Below are positions 34,507-45,567 of a stretch of 64,000 bases of DNA, in pieces. Origin of the DNA: Cyathus striatus (Eukaryota > Basidiomycota > Agaricomycetes > Agaricales > Nidulariaceae); contig JAOVFP010000009.1 in assembly GCA_025738555.1 (NCBI GenBank), positions 3,224,001 to 3,288,000 on the forward strand, written 5' to 3'. The notes below the pieces were generated by a model. It did not search any database. It worked only from the letters and a program-made list of their open reading frames with translations, and was not told where the DNA came from. Positions within the stretch are counted from its first letter, which is position 1. Each line of letters starts with the position of its first letter. Position numbers and translations under genes: made by a program.

Positions 34507-36397
34507 TGACACAATTCCAACGTTCCCGAGCTGTGTAAAGCAGCTGCAGAATAAAATATTCGTCTACAGTCTGGTGCTTAAGTGTTCCCGAGGTGTGCTT
34601 AATGTGAGCTGTTGCCAGCTTGTGCTGAAAGTGTGGGCCCTGTGCCCCTGGGCACTTAAATGTTTGACGATGGTTATGTCAGGATCGATAACAATGAGCT
34701 CACGCGCTCATAACTACATTTTCCAAAGATTCCATCCTCTGCCGTGGAAGTAAACTTACATTGCAATTAATAATGCAGTCTATAGCACTTATAGCATACA
34801 GTATTAAATTTTAATTAGCCCAGCATTCAAAATCATATCCCCACTCCAATCAGATTATCAAGTGCATGGTCGCGTTTGGGTCTCATAAGACTACATCATT
34901 AACAAAGTACATTTGTAGATCATGCAAGATAAGCACATTCTAACTAAGTACTAGTAATCTCATCTTATTACATGACATTATATTTAAGTTGTTATGCGTT
35001 GGTTGCATTTGGGTTGCGCATCGTCAGATTGCATAGAGTGGAGTTTATTTTCTCCATGAACAACACTATTTATTTGTATTCTTTGGAATAAAGCTAAATA
35101 CTAACAGAACTTGAAGGAATGCTTACAAAAAAAACAGATCCCCACTACTTATCTTTTACTTGCCTTTAACTAAAAAAAATGGTGAAAAATGTAGTGGTTT
35201 ATTTGGATCTGAGGGAATTGGCAAATATTTGTTTGAATTTTTTCTGTTTTAAACTTGAAACTTCTCCATTATCACTTCCAAATCGCTTCCATTTCAAACA
35301 ACTCACGCCACATTCGAACTTGGTGCCCCAAAACTTTGACAGTTAAGTAGAGTGGAATACAAAAGACTGCTAGGCTAACTTATATTCCTCTGCTTCAGAG
35401 AGAGATATACAGCAATCAGTATAAGCAGTAATGCTCTGAGAGCCATATGATACATTTTCTGAAGAAAATTGACAGCCACAGTCACACTTTAAATCAAGCG
35501 AGCAAGGAGCAGGGCCCACCAAGGGCCCACTGGCAGGCACATCATGCTGATCTCAACCTACTTAGTTACAGTGGCACATAAAAGCCTCTTGATTGCAATA
35601 GAACTAGTTGGTATTTTTGATGTGAAGGGGGTGGCCATGGAGAGAGATGTTTATATGCTGATAGTTGGATATCTAATTGTAAGTATACAGTAACCCCTTT
35701 TGTCCTGTAACCTTGGTGCACTAAGACTACACTGATCAGGACAGTTTATTCACACAAATTGATATCAGTGTAGTATCATTAATCATGTCATCGGATTACT
35801 ACTTACTACCATCTGTAGTGTGGACATATGGCACCACGAGCCATTTTGAAATTCGTCGCATGCCTTTTCAGGGAGATACAGCCGAATGAAGGGACGGTGT
35901 CTGACTGATGGGTACTGTCACAGTGGTGAACCCGATTGTCCCATATCCGAAGAATTTCTACATGCTAAGACTTGGAATATGCCAGATTTGCGGTTGTAAG
36001 TACTTAGAAGTCTGTGGAGAATGTAAATGTAACTAAAAGAGCATTTTCGAACGAGGGTTTGAGAATGCTGTTAGGAAGAAATGCCAAAGCTCTAATGAAA
36101 GAATACTGGTTCGAGTTCATCGTTGTGAAACCTACCTCAGGTAGACAGAAGTAGTGTCGTCCTGTGAAGTGCAATGGATAGGGTGAGGTTTGTAGCTGTC
36201 TATTAATACACATGTATGAATGGAAGGACAAACTTCAGCTTACTGAACACAATAGAAAATCTGGGACATACTAACCTCCTGACTTCAAAATGAAGCATAA
36301 GACAATCTTGTTCGTGCTCCCTCTTCGGAAAGAGAGCAATCCATGTAATACGGATTGCCATCATTGGATAGACATCCAACCGAGTGTATGAAAGAAG
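34507..36397. other. Gene-free or genic remnant flanking the chromovirus
   Basis: Mostly unrecognised. On the minus strand at about 36270-36395 two frames look protein-like (for example LDVYPMMAIRITWIALFP), ending in a plausible donor GTTAGT, so a host exon may have been interrupted by the retrotransposon. This is not certain. Confidence 0.3.
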
Positions 36398-36771
36398 TGT
36401 TAGCGACAGACGAGTAAAATACTCGAAGCCGAACTTAAACACTCGAACATGAGAAAGAGATGAGTCTTTATTACTAGTCTGGAATAAACTAGCACAAGAA
36501 TAATGAACTACTGACTAGAAAGACCATATTTATAGAAAAGAACCATGAAGTAATCGCATGTAAGTATCCTACACTACAATGCATGTTTACTGTGCTTCTA
36601 TATTAAGAACTCATGTAATACATGTGGCCGAACTGTGCAACTGTGCCCACAGTCATGATGAGTAATGTATGTTGATACGCATGGTGTTCACATTGTAGGT
36701 CATGTGACTATCACATGACATAGATAAGACAAGATTAGATAAGAGATTAGATAAGTGATGAAATCCTAACA
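36398..36771 (-). repeat. 3' LTR
   Basis: Begins TGTTAGCGACAG and ends AAATCCTAACA on the plus strand. 374 bp, six differences from the other LTR. Confidence 0.97.
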
Positions 36772-36784
36772 TTACCCCCCCTTT
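36772..36784 (-). promoter_or_regulatory. Polypurine tract
   Basis: Minus-strand AAAGGGGGGGTAA immediately before the 3' LTR; the plus-strand-synthesis primer of LTR elements. Identical in the truncated copy. Confidence 0.9.
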
Positions 36785-37016
36785 AAGAGTCGTGTCCTCA
36801 TGACATTTCAATTGATTCGTCTGGTTGTGGGGGTCATTCTTGAATTTGAAGGATGATTCGAGGGATATAATGACTGAGTATAAAGACAGCCATATAATGA
36901 CTGAGTATAAAGACAGCCATACAAAGAATGAATATAACGATTATGTAAATCAAAAGAGTGATGTTGTTGGAAAGCATGTTTAGAAGTTGAATGTTTATGA
37001 GAATTTTTTACTGTCT

Positions 37017-40000
37017 TTATATATTCGGACAGTCCGGATTTTCCCAATGAAATTTATTTAGTAAACTTTGGCATTCTGATAAATTTTTGATCGGTTCCCA
37101 AGTACATTCTTCATATAACTCTCCTTTCCATTTAATTTTATATAATACTCAATTCCGGTTTCGTTTCCATGCTAAAATTCTTTCAACTTCTTGTTGTTCT
37201 TCACCATCTACTAAAATAGTTGGTGGCGGTTTCGGTTTCTTTTGCGTTGGATATTGAGCTGGTATATATTTGGTTAATAATTCAACATTAAATGTCGGAT
37301 TCTTTCTTTTCCATGATTTTGGTAATTCCAGTTTATAGATGTCTTTTGCAATTTTTTGAATAATTTTTGAAGGGTCCACAGCACTCATCATCTAATTTAG
37401 AAACTGGTCAATCAGATTTAATGTTTATTCCTTCTAGATAAACTTTATCTCCGATTTCATATTCAGGGGCTTCTTTTCGGTGTTTATTGTAATATTGTCC
37501 CATAGTTTCATTTGCTAATAATAATGCGGCTTTTGCGTTTTCTCTCGCTTTTTGCATATCTCTGACAAATTCTTCTACTCCTGCAGCTCTTGTTTTTCCA
37601 TTTGGTTTAATTCCTGTATATGGATGAAATCCGTACATTAAATAAAATGGTGTATATCCAGTTGTTTGATGTACTGTGTTGTTGTAATTGAATTCACATA
37701 CAGGAATTCAACTAGCCCAATCATCCTGATCGTAGTTTACATAAATTTGCATGTATTGTTCAATTTCTTGATTTACTCTTTCCGTTTGTCTGTTTGCTTG
37801 AGGACAATAGGATGTTGATAAATTCATACGAATTCCAATTTGTTTTGTTAATTCTTTCATGAAGAATGAAGCAAATTGTCCTCCTCAATCGCTGATGATT
37901 CGTTTTGGTACTCCATAATGTCTGAATATCTTATCTATATATTTTTCTGCTGTACCTAGACTGTTTATTTCCTTATTACAGGGTACAAATGCTGCCATTT
38001 TGGTGAATCAGTCTACATCAACCATTAAAAAATCATATCCATTTGAAAGCGGAAGTGGTCCCACAAAATCTATTGAGATTGTATGCCATGGATGTTCAGG
38101 AATACTATTTGGTTTTAACATTCCTACTGGGGCTGATCTATGAATATTTGTTCATTGACATGCTTCACATCCTGAGACATATTTTTTAATATCTGCCATA
38201 AGTCTTGGCCACCAATAATCACATGTTATTAATTCCATGGTTTTATATTCTCCTCAGTGTCCTGATATTTCTGAGTCGTGACAGAGTTTAATTATATGTT
38301 CTCTTAATTTGGCATTTTTAGGAACATAAATCTGATCTTTCCATGTGATTATTCCTTCTTGTGATTCGGACCAATCCTTAGATTTGAGATTGAGCATTTT
38401 TACTACTTCCTTGTCTTTATTCCTTCTGGATTTTCAAACTTGTTCCATGATGTCTTCATCTTCACCATGCACTTCGTATATTTGTCTGAAGTGTTCTGGT
38501 TTAAGAAGAATAATATCTTCATTATCATGTTTGCCTTGTTCATGTCCTGCTCTTCGAGATAGTAGATCTGCTTTGGTCATCTGATTTCCAGGTTTATGGT
38601 GTAATGTATAATGGAATTTGGATAGTTCTGTATACCATCTAGCTTGCCGTTGATTTAATTTCTGAGGTTTCCTGAAATATTGGAGATTCTTATGATCTAA
38701 AAGATATTGTCTCCAGGTGTCTAATGCTCTCATGATTGCTAGCATTTCCTTGTCGTAAATTTCATAATTTCTCTCAGTTTGACTTAAAGCATGTGATAAG
38801 AATGCAATTGGTTTCCATTTTCCATTGATTTGTTCTTGGGAGAGAATGGCTCCATTAGCGAAGTCTGAGGAATCGGCTTCAACACAGTATTTTCCGTCAT
38901 CATTCAGCATTGCTAAAATAGGTGCTGATATGATTTGATCTTTTAATTTGGAAAATGCTAATGCTTGACTAAGTTCCCACTTCCATTCATTTTTTCCAGT
39001 TAATTCATGAAGGGGTTTCGCTATTTTTGCAAATCCTTGAATGAACCTTCTATAGAAATTTATAAACCCTAGAAATTGTTGAAGTTCTCATTTATTGTTT
39101 GGAACTGGCCAGTCAACTACCACTTTTACTTTCGCAGAATCCATTCATACTGAATTCTTTGAAATAATAAGTCCTAAATATTCGACTTCTGCCTTCTCAA
39201 AGAAACACTTTTCAGGTTTAAGGTATAGTTCATGTTGTTCTAATTTTCTCAGAACTCGTTTAACCATTTTTCTATGTTCTTCTAATGTTTCCATGAATAT
39301 AAGAATATCATCCATATAAACGATGACTGTTCCTTCATTAATTTCCGTTCTAAAGATGTCATTCATCATTGTCTGGAAAGTTGCCGGCGAATTTGTAAGA
39401 CCAAAGAACATGACTAAGGGTTCAAACAATCCTCGATTAGTTCTAAATGCAGCATACTGTTCATCGCCTTCTTTAATTCGAACATTATTATAACCCCATC
39501 AAATATCTAATTTAGTAAAGTATCATGCCTTTTTAAGCTTATCTACTAATTCTTGAATTAACAGTAATGGGTATCTATTTTTAACCATCATTTCATTTAT
39601 TTTTCGATAATCTTGGATTGGTCATAAAGATCCATCTTTCTTTTTAATAAAAAAGAATGGCGAGGCCCAAGGTGATTTCAAAGGTCTGATGTGTCCTGAA
39701 TTAAGATTTTCATCAAGGAATTCATCCAGTTGTTTCTGTTTGTCTAAATTTAATGGATAAATTTTACAATCGAACGATGTAGCTCCAGGTAATAGTTCTA
39801 TGGCATGGTCCCATGATCGACGAGGAGGAAGTTTATCAAATGACTCTTTTGCAAATACTCTTTCGAATTCATGATAATACATCAGAACAGTCTCTTTCCA
39901 ATGTTTCTTTGGTTTCTGTTGATTTTGTGCTTCAGCAATTTTCGAAGCCGTTGTTTGAAATGCTCTGAGTTCTATCTGTTCGAATATGTTTACTGCAATG

Positions 40001-40823
40001 ATATGATCATCTGTTTTGAGATTAATCTGTTCATCTAGATCAGGTTCGTCCTCTTCAGGATCCATCATATTAATCAATGGGGTACATTCGATCAGACAAC
40101 ATGTGAATTTAATAGTTTTGTTCTTCCAATCTATTTCTGGATTGTGGGTTCGAAGCCAGTCGTGTCCTATGAACATGGATGCCTTTCCTAAATTGATAAC
40201 TGCAAGTTGTAAGATTTCTACATGTCGTCCAAGTCATACTCTTAGTTCAACATAATCTGTAATGGATCCATCGCTATTAAGGGTTCCATCTGCATTATAG
40301 ACTGGTGTTGGTCTTGGATACTTTTTTGTTGTGATTTGGTTGTCTTCGATGAATCTTTGACTAATACAAGTTCTGGTACTTCCACTATCTAATAATGCCT
40401 TTAATCCATATGTCCTTTGAGTGTCAAGAGTAGTAACCATTAAATCAAGATCCATTTGATTTCCATTTGTTCCTCAGATAAATCTTTTAGGTCTTTTTAA
40501 TTCTTCTAACACTGGAATCACATCTTGATCTGAGAGGTGATTTAGTTCTGTGATCGTTTTCTGAATTACTTCAGGTCTTCGCTTGGGATGAGTCCAGATA
40601 CTTAATGTGGCAAGGGCAAGTTCTGACATTTGGTCTTTTAATCTCCATGCAACCCAATACACATTTCCAGGTTTTACTTCCTGATTAGGGAAGGTGCGAG
40701 TTGTTCTTTCTTTTTGTAACAATATGTATTTTGATTCCAGATCTACTGTAGGTACAGTTACATTAGAAGGTACATAAAATGAGGCCAGCAAGTTTGCGCT
40801 CACTGCTGGCCTTGGGGAAAACC
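37017..40823 (-). pseudogene. Chromovirus Pol polyprotein, stops by CGA-to-TGA
   Basis: Entered from gag by a predicted -1 shift. Protease region near 40.1-40.45 kb (LKALLDSGSTRTCIS, the DSG motif). RT from about 40.0 to 39.15 kb (KKDGSL, FFGLTNSPATFQTMMND, VYMDDILIF). RNase H at about 38.43-38.91 kb (EADSSDFANGAILSQ, NYEIYDKEMLAI). Integrase zinc region near 38.2-38.3 kb (HDSEISGH, CEACQ), core near 38.0-38.1 kb (ISIDFVGPLPL) and near 37.9 kb (RIISD). Chromodomain at 37.05-37.2 kb (YKIKWKGELYEECTWEP). Every in-frame stop I found is TGA, mostly where relatives have arginine. One extra A near 37359 shifts the frame before the chromodomain. Confidence 0.93.
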
Positions 40824-40824
40824 C
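40783..40824 (-). promoter_or_regulatory. Predicted -1 ribosomal frameshift site between gag and pol
   Basis: Minus strand: slippery heptamer GGGTTTT (40824-40818) read in the gag frame as G GGT TTT, a 6-base spacer CCCCAA, then a perfect 8-bp stem GGCCAGCA / TGCTGGCC (40811-40804 and 40790-40783) with a 13-base loop that contains the gag stop TGA. A -1 slip leads exactly into the pol frame. This fits the X XXY YYZ rule plus downstream hairpin. Confidence 0.82.
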
Positions 40825-42038
40825 AATTGAGCAATGAGGAGAGCACGTTGCTCTTCTGATAATTTAGTTACATCTGGTAATTCTACTATTCCACTAGTGG
40901 AAGCTACAGGTATCAAAGAGTCCGTGTTTACATTATGTTGTACATATGGTCTGCAGGGTTTCTTAGGGCATGTGTTGGACATATGTCCCTTTTCTTTGCA
41001 GTAAAAACAATGACCTTCTTTTTTAAGTTGGTCGAGATCCATTCAATTACCACCTTGTGATACCGTGAGATTCGATCGATTTGGCGGAGTTCGTTGTGTG
41101 GGTTGTCCTGGTGAAGTCGTGTTTGGGGTGTTAGCAGGTCGTCCAGTATTCTGGTTCTGAGGTTTTTGGTTTTGCATGATGCATCCAAAATTAGCCTCTT
41201 GTCAATTCCTTTCATATTCCGCAGCTTTATCTACCCAATTGATAAGTTTGTTGGTGACTTTAAGTCCTCCGACTTCCATGAGTCTTCTGGCCAAAAGTGG
41301 GTGCATCCCACATCGGTATTTGTCGACCAAAGCTGTATTGTCGAATCCGGAAAGGTTCATCCATTGCATAAAATCAATCATATAATCTTTGACTGGTCGA
41401 TTTCCTTGTACAACCTTGTTAATTTGTTTGATCACATTATTTTGAGTTTCTGTGGATATGAAAAAGAATTGTAATCTTTCGACAAACATGTTCCAGTCAG
41501 CGAATGGACAGGCCATTCTAAATACTTCATGAACAATTGCCAGGGAGTTTTCAGTTGCCTCGATGTTAACTTTTTGGGTGTCCTGTAAAGTGGGTTCCTT
41601 TCCGTCATGTAGTAATTTCCATTGAGCTCGTTCTTCATTGAACAAGATCAGATCTCCTAAAAATGTGTCTGCCCAATGTTGGGCTTGATTGTCTTTTCCC
41701 TTTTTGACCTTCGGTAAAGTGATTGTTATCTTTTTCCAATCATTTGTAATATTCTTTTCCTGAAAGTATAACATCATATGTCTAATCCAATTATTAACCG
41801 TATGGGGATCTCCTTCGTAATCTTCTGGAATCTCGACCTTTTCCTTAGGTTCCGGTTGATCTTCCTTAATTCCATCTCTGATCTCTTTAATGACTCCCTG
41901 AGTCATTGCGGAGACACTTTCCATTACTAACTGCTTATTAGCAGGAGTCATGTTTGTCCATCTAGTTACAATTTCGTCTTTCATAAAGACCATTACTATG
42001 GCTGTAATGAAGCCAAGGATAATTTCACCAGAGATCAT
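40800..42038 (-). pseudogene. Chromovirus Gag (capsid and CCHC zinc knuckle)
   Basis: Starts at ATG 42038 (MISGEIILGF). The capsid-type region includes DPHTVNNWIRHMMLYFQEK and PVKDYMIDFMQWMNLSGF, as in retrotransposon gag proteins. A CCHC knuckle CFYCKEKGHMSNTCP (C-x2-C-x4-H-x4-C) lies near 41.0 kb. Two in-frame TGAs (41202-41204 and 41043-41045) fall in the linker and are probably former CGA. Gag binds RNA and forms the particle. The frame ends at 40800 inside the frameshift hairpin. The start overlaps the stop of the upstream ORF0 in the sequence TAATG. Confidence 0.88.
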
Positions 42039-42481
42039 TATAGATCAGGGTTATTGGGATATTCGGGGAAGGGAAGGTCTTTTCTGTCATTACAAACAGT
42101 GTTAATGAGAGTTTCATATCCTGATGGAGAATAGAAGTCTCATTTGAATGGGGATATGTAGCGTGTCGGGGTACTAAATCTTAGACTGTTGTCGTGTCCG
42201 GGTTCGGTAACAATAGTAAGGGTTCGAGGGGTAGGTTGTGTGGGAGGAGTAGTAAGACGAGGTGGTGGAGTGTAGTTAGGGATTTGGTGAAGGGAAAGAT
42301 AGGTATTGGGATCAAAGTCCGAGTTTTTGGAGTCCACCGACATGGCTCTCGGAGATTGAGGACAGGTGTAGGGTGTAGGGCGAGATCGAGGAGTGTAGAT
42401 TGGTATGGATGATGATGGAATGTGATAGGATCAGGAACGGAGTGATCGAAGGGTTTGGGAACAGGTAGTGGGTGCCACCAT
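42038..42481 (-). pseudogene. ORF0 upstream of gag, Pro/Ser/Thr-rich
   Basis: 147 codons from ATG 42481 to TAA 42040-42038, in a different frame from gag. Two in-frame TGAs (near 42433 and at 42142-42140) lie where CGA is likely, the same decay as in gag and pol, which argues that the frame was once open and selected. The product is rich in Pro, Ser and Thr (for example YTPPPRLTTPPTQPTPRT) with no recognised domain. The stop overlaps the gag start (TAATG), which would allow termination-reinitiation. Confidence 0.55.
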
Positions 42482-42829
42482 GATAGATTCAAGTATCAGA
42501 AGCTCTTGATGAAACTCAGAGACTAGTGAGATATCCTAAGTCTCATGCACACCTTCTTGCAGATAGTACCAGCTGGGGCAACATGTGGTAGCCTCCCCAG
42601 TCACTGGCACCGTGCCAAACTCAAGGCAGAGGGCCTAAGATGCTTGGTAATTCAGAAGTGTCAGGCTCAACATTACACTATCCTCTTGTACTTCCAAGTA
42701 CAATGAGCAAGACTATCGAATGGGGTGTACGTCTGGTCCAAGAGGTCCAAGACAGGGAAACAAGGTATGAAAGAAGTTTTGCCAGGGGTCAGCAAGAGAA
42801 AGAGAAGTTCGGGGTCAAGGAATGAGGTG

Positions 42830-42840
42830 ATTCTTGTGCT
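42830..42840 (-). promoter_or_regulatory. Primer-binding site, predicted self-priming
   Basis: Two bases after the 5' LTR the minus strand reads AGCACAAGAAT. This is the exact complement of ATTCTTGTGCT inside the LTR (42946-42936), 33 bases after the TATA box, where the transcript should start. No match to a tRNA 3' end (TGG start) is seen. The arrangement is that of Tf1-type self-primed elements, where the first 11 nt of the RNA prime reverse transcription. Confidence 0.78.
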
Positions 42841-42842
42841 TT

Positions 42843-43216
42843 TGTTAGCAACAGATGAGTAAAATACTCGAAGCCGAACTTAAACACTCGAACATGAGAA
42901 AGAGATGAGTCTTTATTACTAGTCTGGAATAAACTAGCACAAGAATAATGAACTACTGACTAGAAAGACCATATTTATAGAAAAGAACCATGAAGTAATC
43001 GCATGTAAGTATCCTACACTACAATGCATGTTTACTGTGCTTCTATATTAAGAACTCATGTAATACATGTGGCCGAACTGTGCAACTGTGCCCACAGTCA
43101 TGATGAGTAATGTATGTTGATACGCATGGTGTTCGCATTGTAGGTCATGTGACTATCACATGGCATAGATAAGACAAGATTAGATAAGTGATTAGATAAG
43201 TGACGAAATCCTAACA
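42843..43216 (-). repeat. 5' LTR
   Basis: 374 bp, TGTTAG...CTAACA, flanked by AGAAG at 43217-43221. Contains the promoter. Confidence 0.97.
42972..42979 (-). promoter_or_regulatory. TATA box of the chromovirus LTR
   Basis: TATAAATA on the minus strand, 33 bases before the predicted transcript start ATTCTTGTGCT. The same motif and spacing are found in the LTR of the truncated copy. Confidence 0.75.
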
Positions 43217-43221
43217 AGAAG

Positions 43222-44343
43222 CCGGTGTAGTACTTCAATCAGTATTCGTATCTTCATGTCGTTTACACCCTTCTCTCGTAAACCCTATACGTCAAACGAG
43301 CTTAAATGGACAGTAATAGCCCACCACATTATTAGAAGCAAAGGGCTCCCATTAACTACCCGACGAGTTCATCCATTCACTTCCTTTATTTTCGCACTGT
43401 ATAGGTCTCTTCGATGTTGAAGTGCTTAGTCCGTGCCCGGGGTGAAGTACAGGTATCTCTGTATAAATTATTACATACACTGCACTATCTGATACTTTTG
43501 AGTTTACTAATACATGATAATTTAAGCTGAGATGCTTGCAATTAAGGGTGACGACAATCTTCGCAAGGATACATTAGAAAGAGGGGTGACATCTCCTATG
43601 CGGGGCGGGTTCCCCTAATGTGTCACGCAAAAATGCAAGTGGAGGAGAACGGGTACAACCTTATCATCGTCACCCGAATCGGGATCTCCGCCACACCGTT
43701 CGCAAATGCGCTGAGTTTGTAAATCAGGCTTTGTTGTCCGTTCGTACCATTTCCCCGTCAAATGGACGTAGCAGTGGTTTGATTAGGCATAATTCCTTTC
43801 AGGCATGTGTCACGCAGCGTCTATTTTGCTCACCATACCCATGCTAACCAACCAAGCATCTGTGTATCCACCTTCTATATGTATAACATCATCAGCGGTA
43901 TATACAATACTTACAATATTCTCATACCATACTGTTGGTATAGTAGAGATCAGTATCACTAAGATGTATAATCACCTCGGGCGTGGTACCGAGCATGCTT
44001 ATTTCCACGCAGAAATGGACTGAATCAAGTTGTTCAACATCGGAGCTCAGTCCGAGTATACTTAGTCAACGGCCATCAAATCTTCTCCAGTCACGAGGCA
44101 TTTACATTGAGCCTTTTAATTATTTCCAACCTACTAGTAAAAGCCTGTGAATATCGGGAAATACGACTCATATCGGGAAATACGACTCAACATGCAGGTA
44201 GGTATACCGTACGGTGTACATGCCTAAGCAAGTACTTAAGTAAGCTTTATGAACCCGACCGAACGATTGTAAGTAACAATGTACAAATATAGGTATATAT
44301 ATATCGGCGTTCCCGCCCATCGTCCTCACTATTACTAACAACA
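43222..44343. other. Upstream region of the epoxide hydrolase gene
   Basis: Normal CpG content and no gene. An exact 19-bp tandem repeat (ATATCGGGAAATACGACTC, twice, 44151-44188) lies about 155 bp before the start codon, and a TATA-like run (TATATATAT, about 44294-44303) about 40 bp before it. The 19-bp repeat may be a regulator site; this is inference only. Confidence 0.5.
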
Positions 44344-45567
44344 ATGGAAACCACAGGAATCTACAAGACCTACCATACAACTCGAAACCTAAAATACGGA
44401 TACTGGGTTTCTGACCCCTCCCTTTCCGGTACCAAACTTACCCTCTTCTTCTTACATGGATACCCCTCGTCCTCGTACGACTGGGAAGCGCAATTTACTT
44501 ATTTCTCAAAGAAAGGGTATGGGGTGATTGTACCCGATATGCTAGGGTACGGGGGTACAGATAAGCCACTTGACGTGAAAATGTATAAAGCAGGCGAGAT
44601 AGCCAAGGATCTGGTTGATATTCTTGATAAGGAGGGGGTTGAGAAGGCTATAGTTATTTCGCATGACTGGTAGGTACTTCGTCCTTTCATCCTCGCTTGG
44701 ATTTATGCTGTGAATTGGAATGGTATAGGGGAACACTCCCAGCGTCGAAATTAATAAACTATTTCCCCAACCGCATCATAGCGAACGTGTTCATCTCCGT
44801 AGGATACTTCCCTCCAGACCCCAAATTCGACGTCGATGCGTTGAACGAGAGGATTAAGGCGCTTACCGGGCAGAACTCGTTTGGGTATTGGGAGTTTTTT
44901 GCAGCTGATGATGCGGCTAATGTTATCGTTAAACATGTAAGCTCCCAAGATAACTTCTCAGCGAAAGATGACAATAACGCACACAGATCAACTCGTTTTA
45001 TTCTTTAGCGTTCACTTCTGACCCGAACCTGCTTCAGACGGAGATGGCCCCAAAGGGGAAACTTAGGGAGTGGTTGGAGAATGATAAAATAGGGCCTGGA
45101 TATGCTTCCTTTTGGTCTGAGGAGGTTCGTGTGAATGATGTTTTATTTCGTGTATATGGACTTACTGCTATCGAAATGTCAGAAAACAAATGCTCACATG
45201 GAGAGGTTCCTCACAACTGGCGTCGAAGCTCCGCAGAAGTGGTACCTAGGCAGAATCAAAAGGTGGACAATGAAGATGACACCAGTACGTCCTCCCTTCC
45301 ACGCTTTACTTAACCATATTCCACCTCAAACTTTCGATGTGAAAAATAGAAATTCCACTGGGCAGGTACAAAATCCCCCACCCGACACTCCTTATTGCCA
45401 CATTAAAAGATTATATATGTCTACCTGAGGTGGGCATTGTGGGTATGAAGCAGTATGCGGATAATTTGACTGTGAAGGAGATTGATGCAAGCCATTGGGT
45501 TATGATGGAGTGCCCTGAGGAACTGAACGAAGTTTTGGAGGGGTTTGTTGGTGGGATTAAGACATGA
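44344..45567 (+). CDS. Soluble epoxide hydrolase (alpha/beta-hydrolase fold)
   Basis: Opens epoxides to diols by way of an Asp ester intermediate; fungal homologues act in detoxification or secondary metabolism. Exons: 44344-44669, 44729-44936, 44987-45124, 45183 to about 45284-45288, and about 45350-45567. Seen motifs: oxyanion-hole HGYP in FLHGYPSSSYDW, nucleophile Asp in ISHDWG (split by intron 1), cap-domain segments NSFGYWEFF and HINSFYSLAF, a late strand LLIATLKDYICLPEVG, and the catalytic His in IDASHWVMMECPEE. The length of about 330 residues is normal for the family. No signal peptide, so intracellular. The fourth intron is uncertain: the best donor GTACGT at 45285 leaves the frame one base off, and a weak donor at 45289 fits. 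A recent mutation is possible. Confidence 0.9.

Larger units (their letters stand above)
36398..43216 (-). mobile_element. Full-length Ty3 chromovirus (LTR retrotransposon)
   Basis: 6819 bp with two 374-bp LTRs (36398-36771, 42843-43216) and a perfect 5-bp duplication AGAAG (36393-36397, 43217-43221). Order on the minus strand: 5' LTR, PBS, ORF0, gag with CCHC knuckle, a -1 frameshift site, pol (protease, RT, RNase H, integrase, chromodomain), polypurine tract, 3' LTR. The LTRs differ at six positions, four of them CpG transitions, so insertion is recent. About 19 in-frame TGAs and one single-base frameshift make it non-autonomous. Confidence 0.97.

Noticed and set aside
34116..34509. Overlapping plus-strand open frames as a protein
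   Set aside because: They cover the MITE-like element including both inverted repeats.
36272..36395. Host gene certainly broken by the chromovirus
   Set aside because: Two frames look equally protein-like and no exon on the other side at 43222 could be joined.
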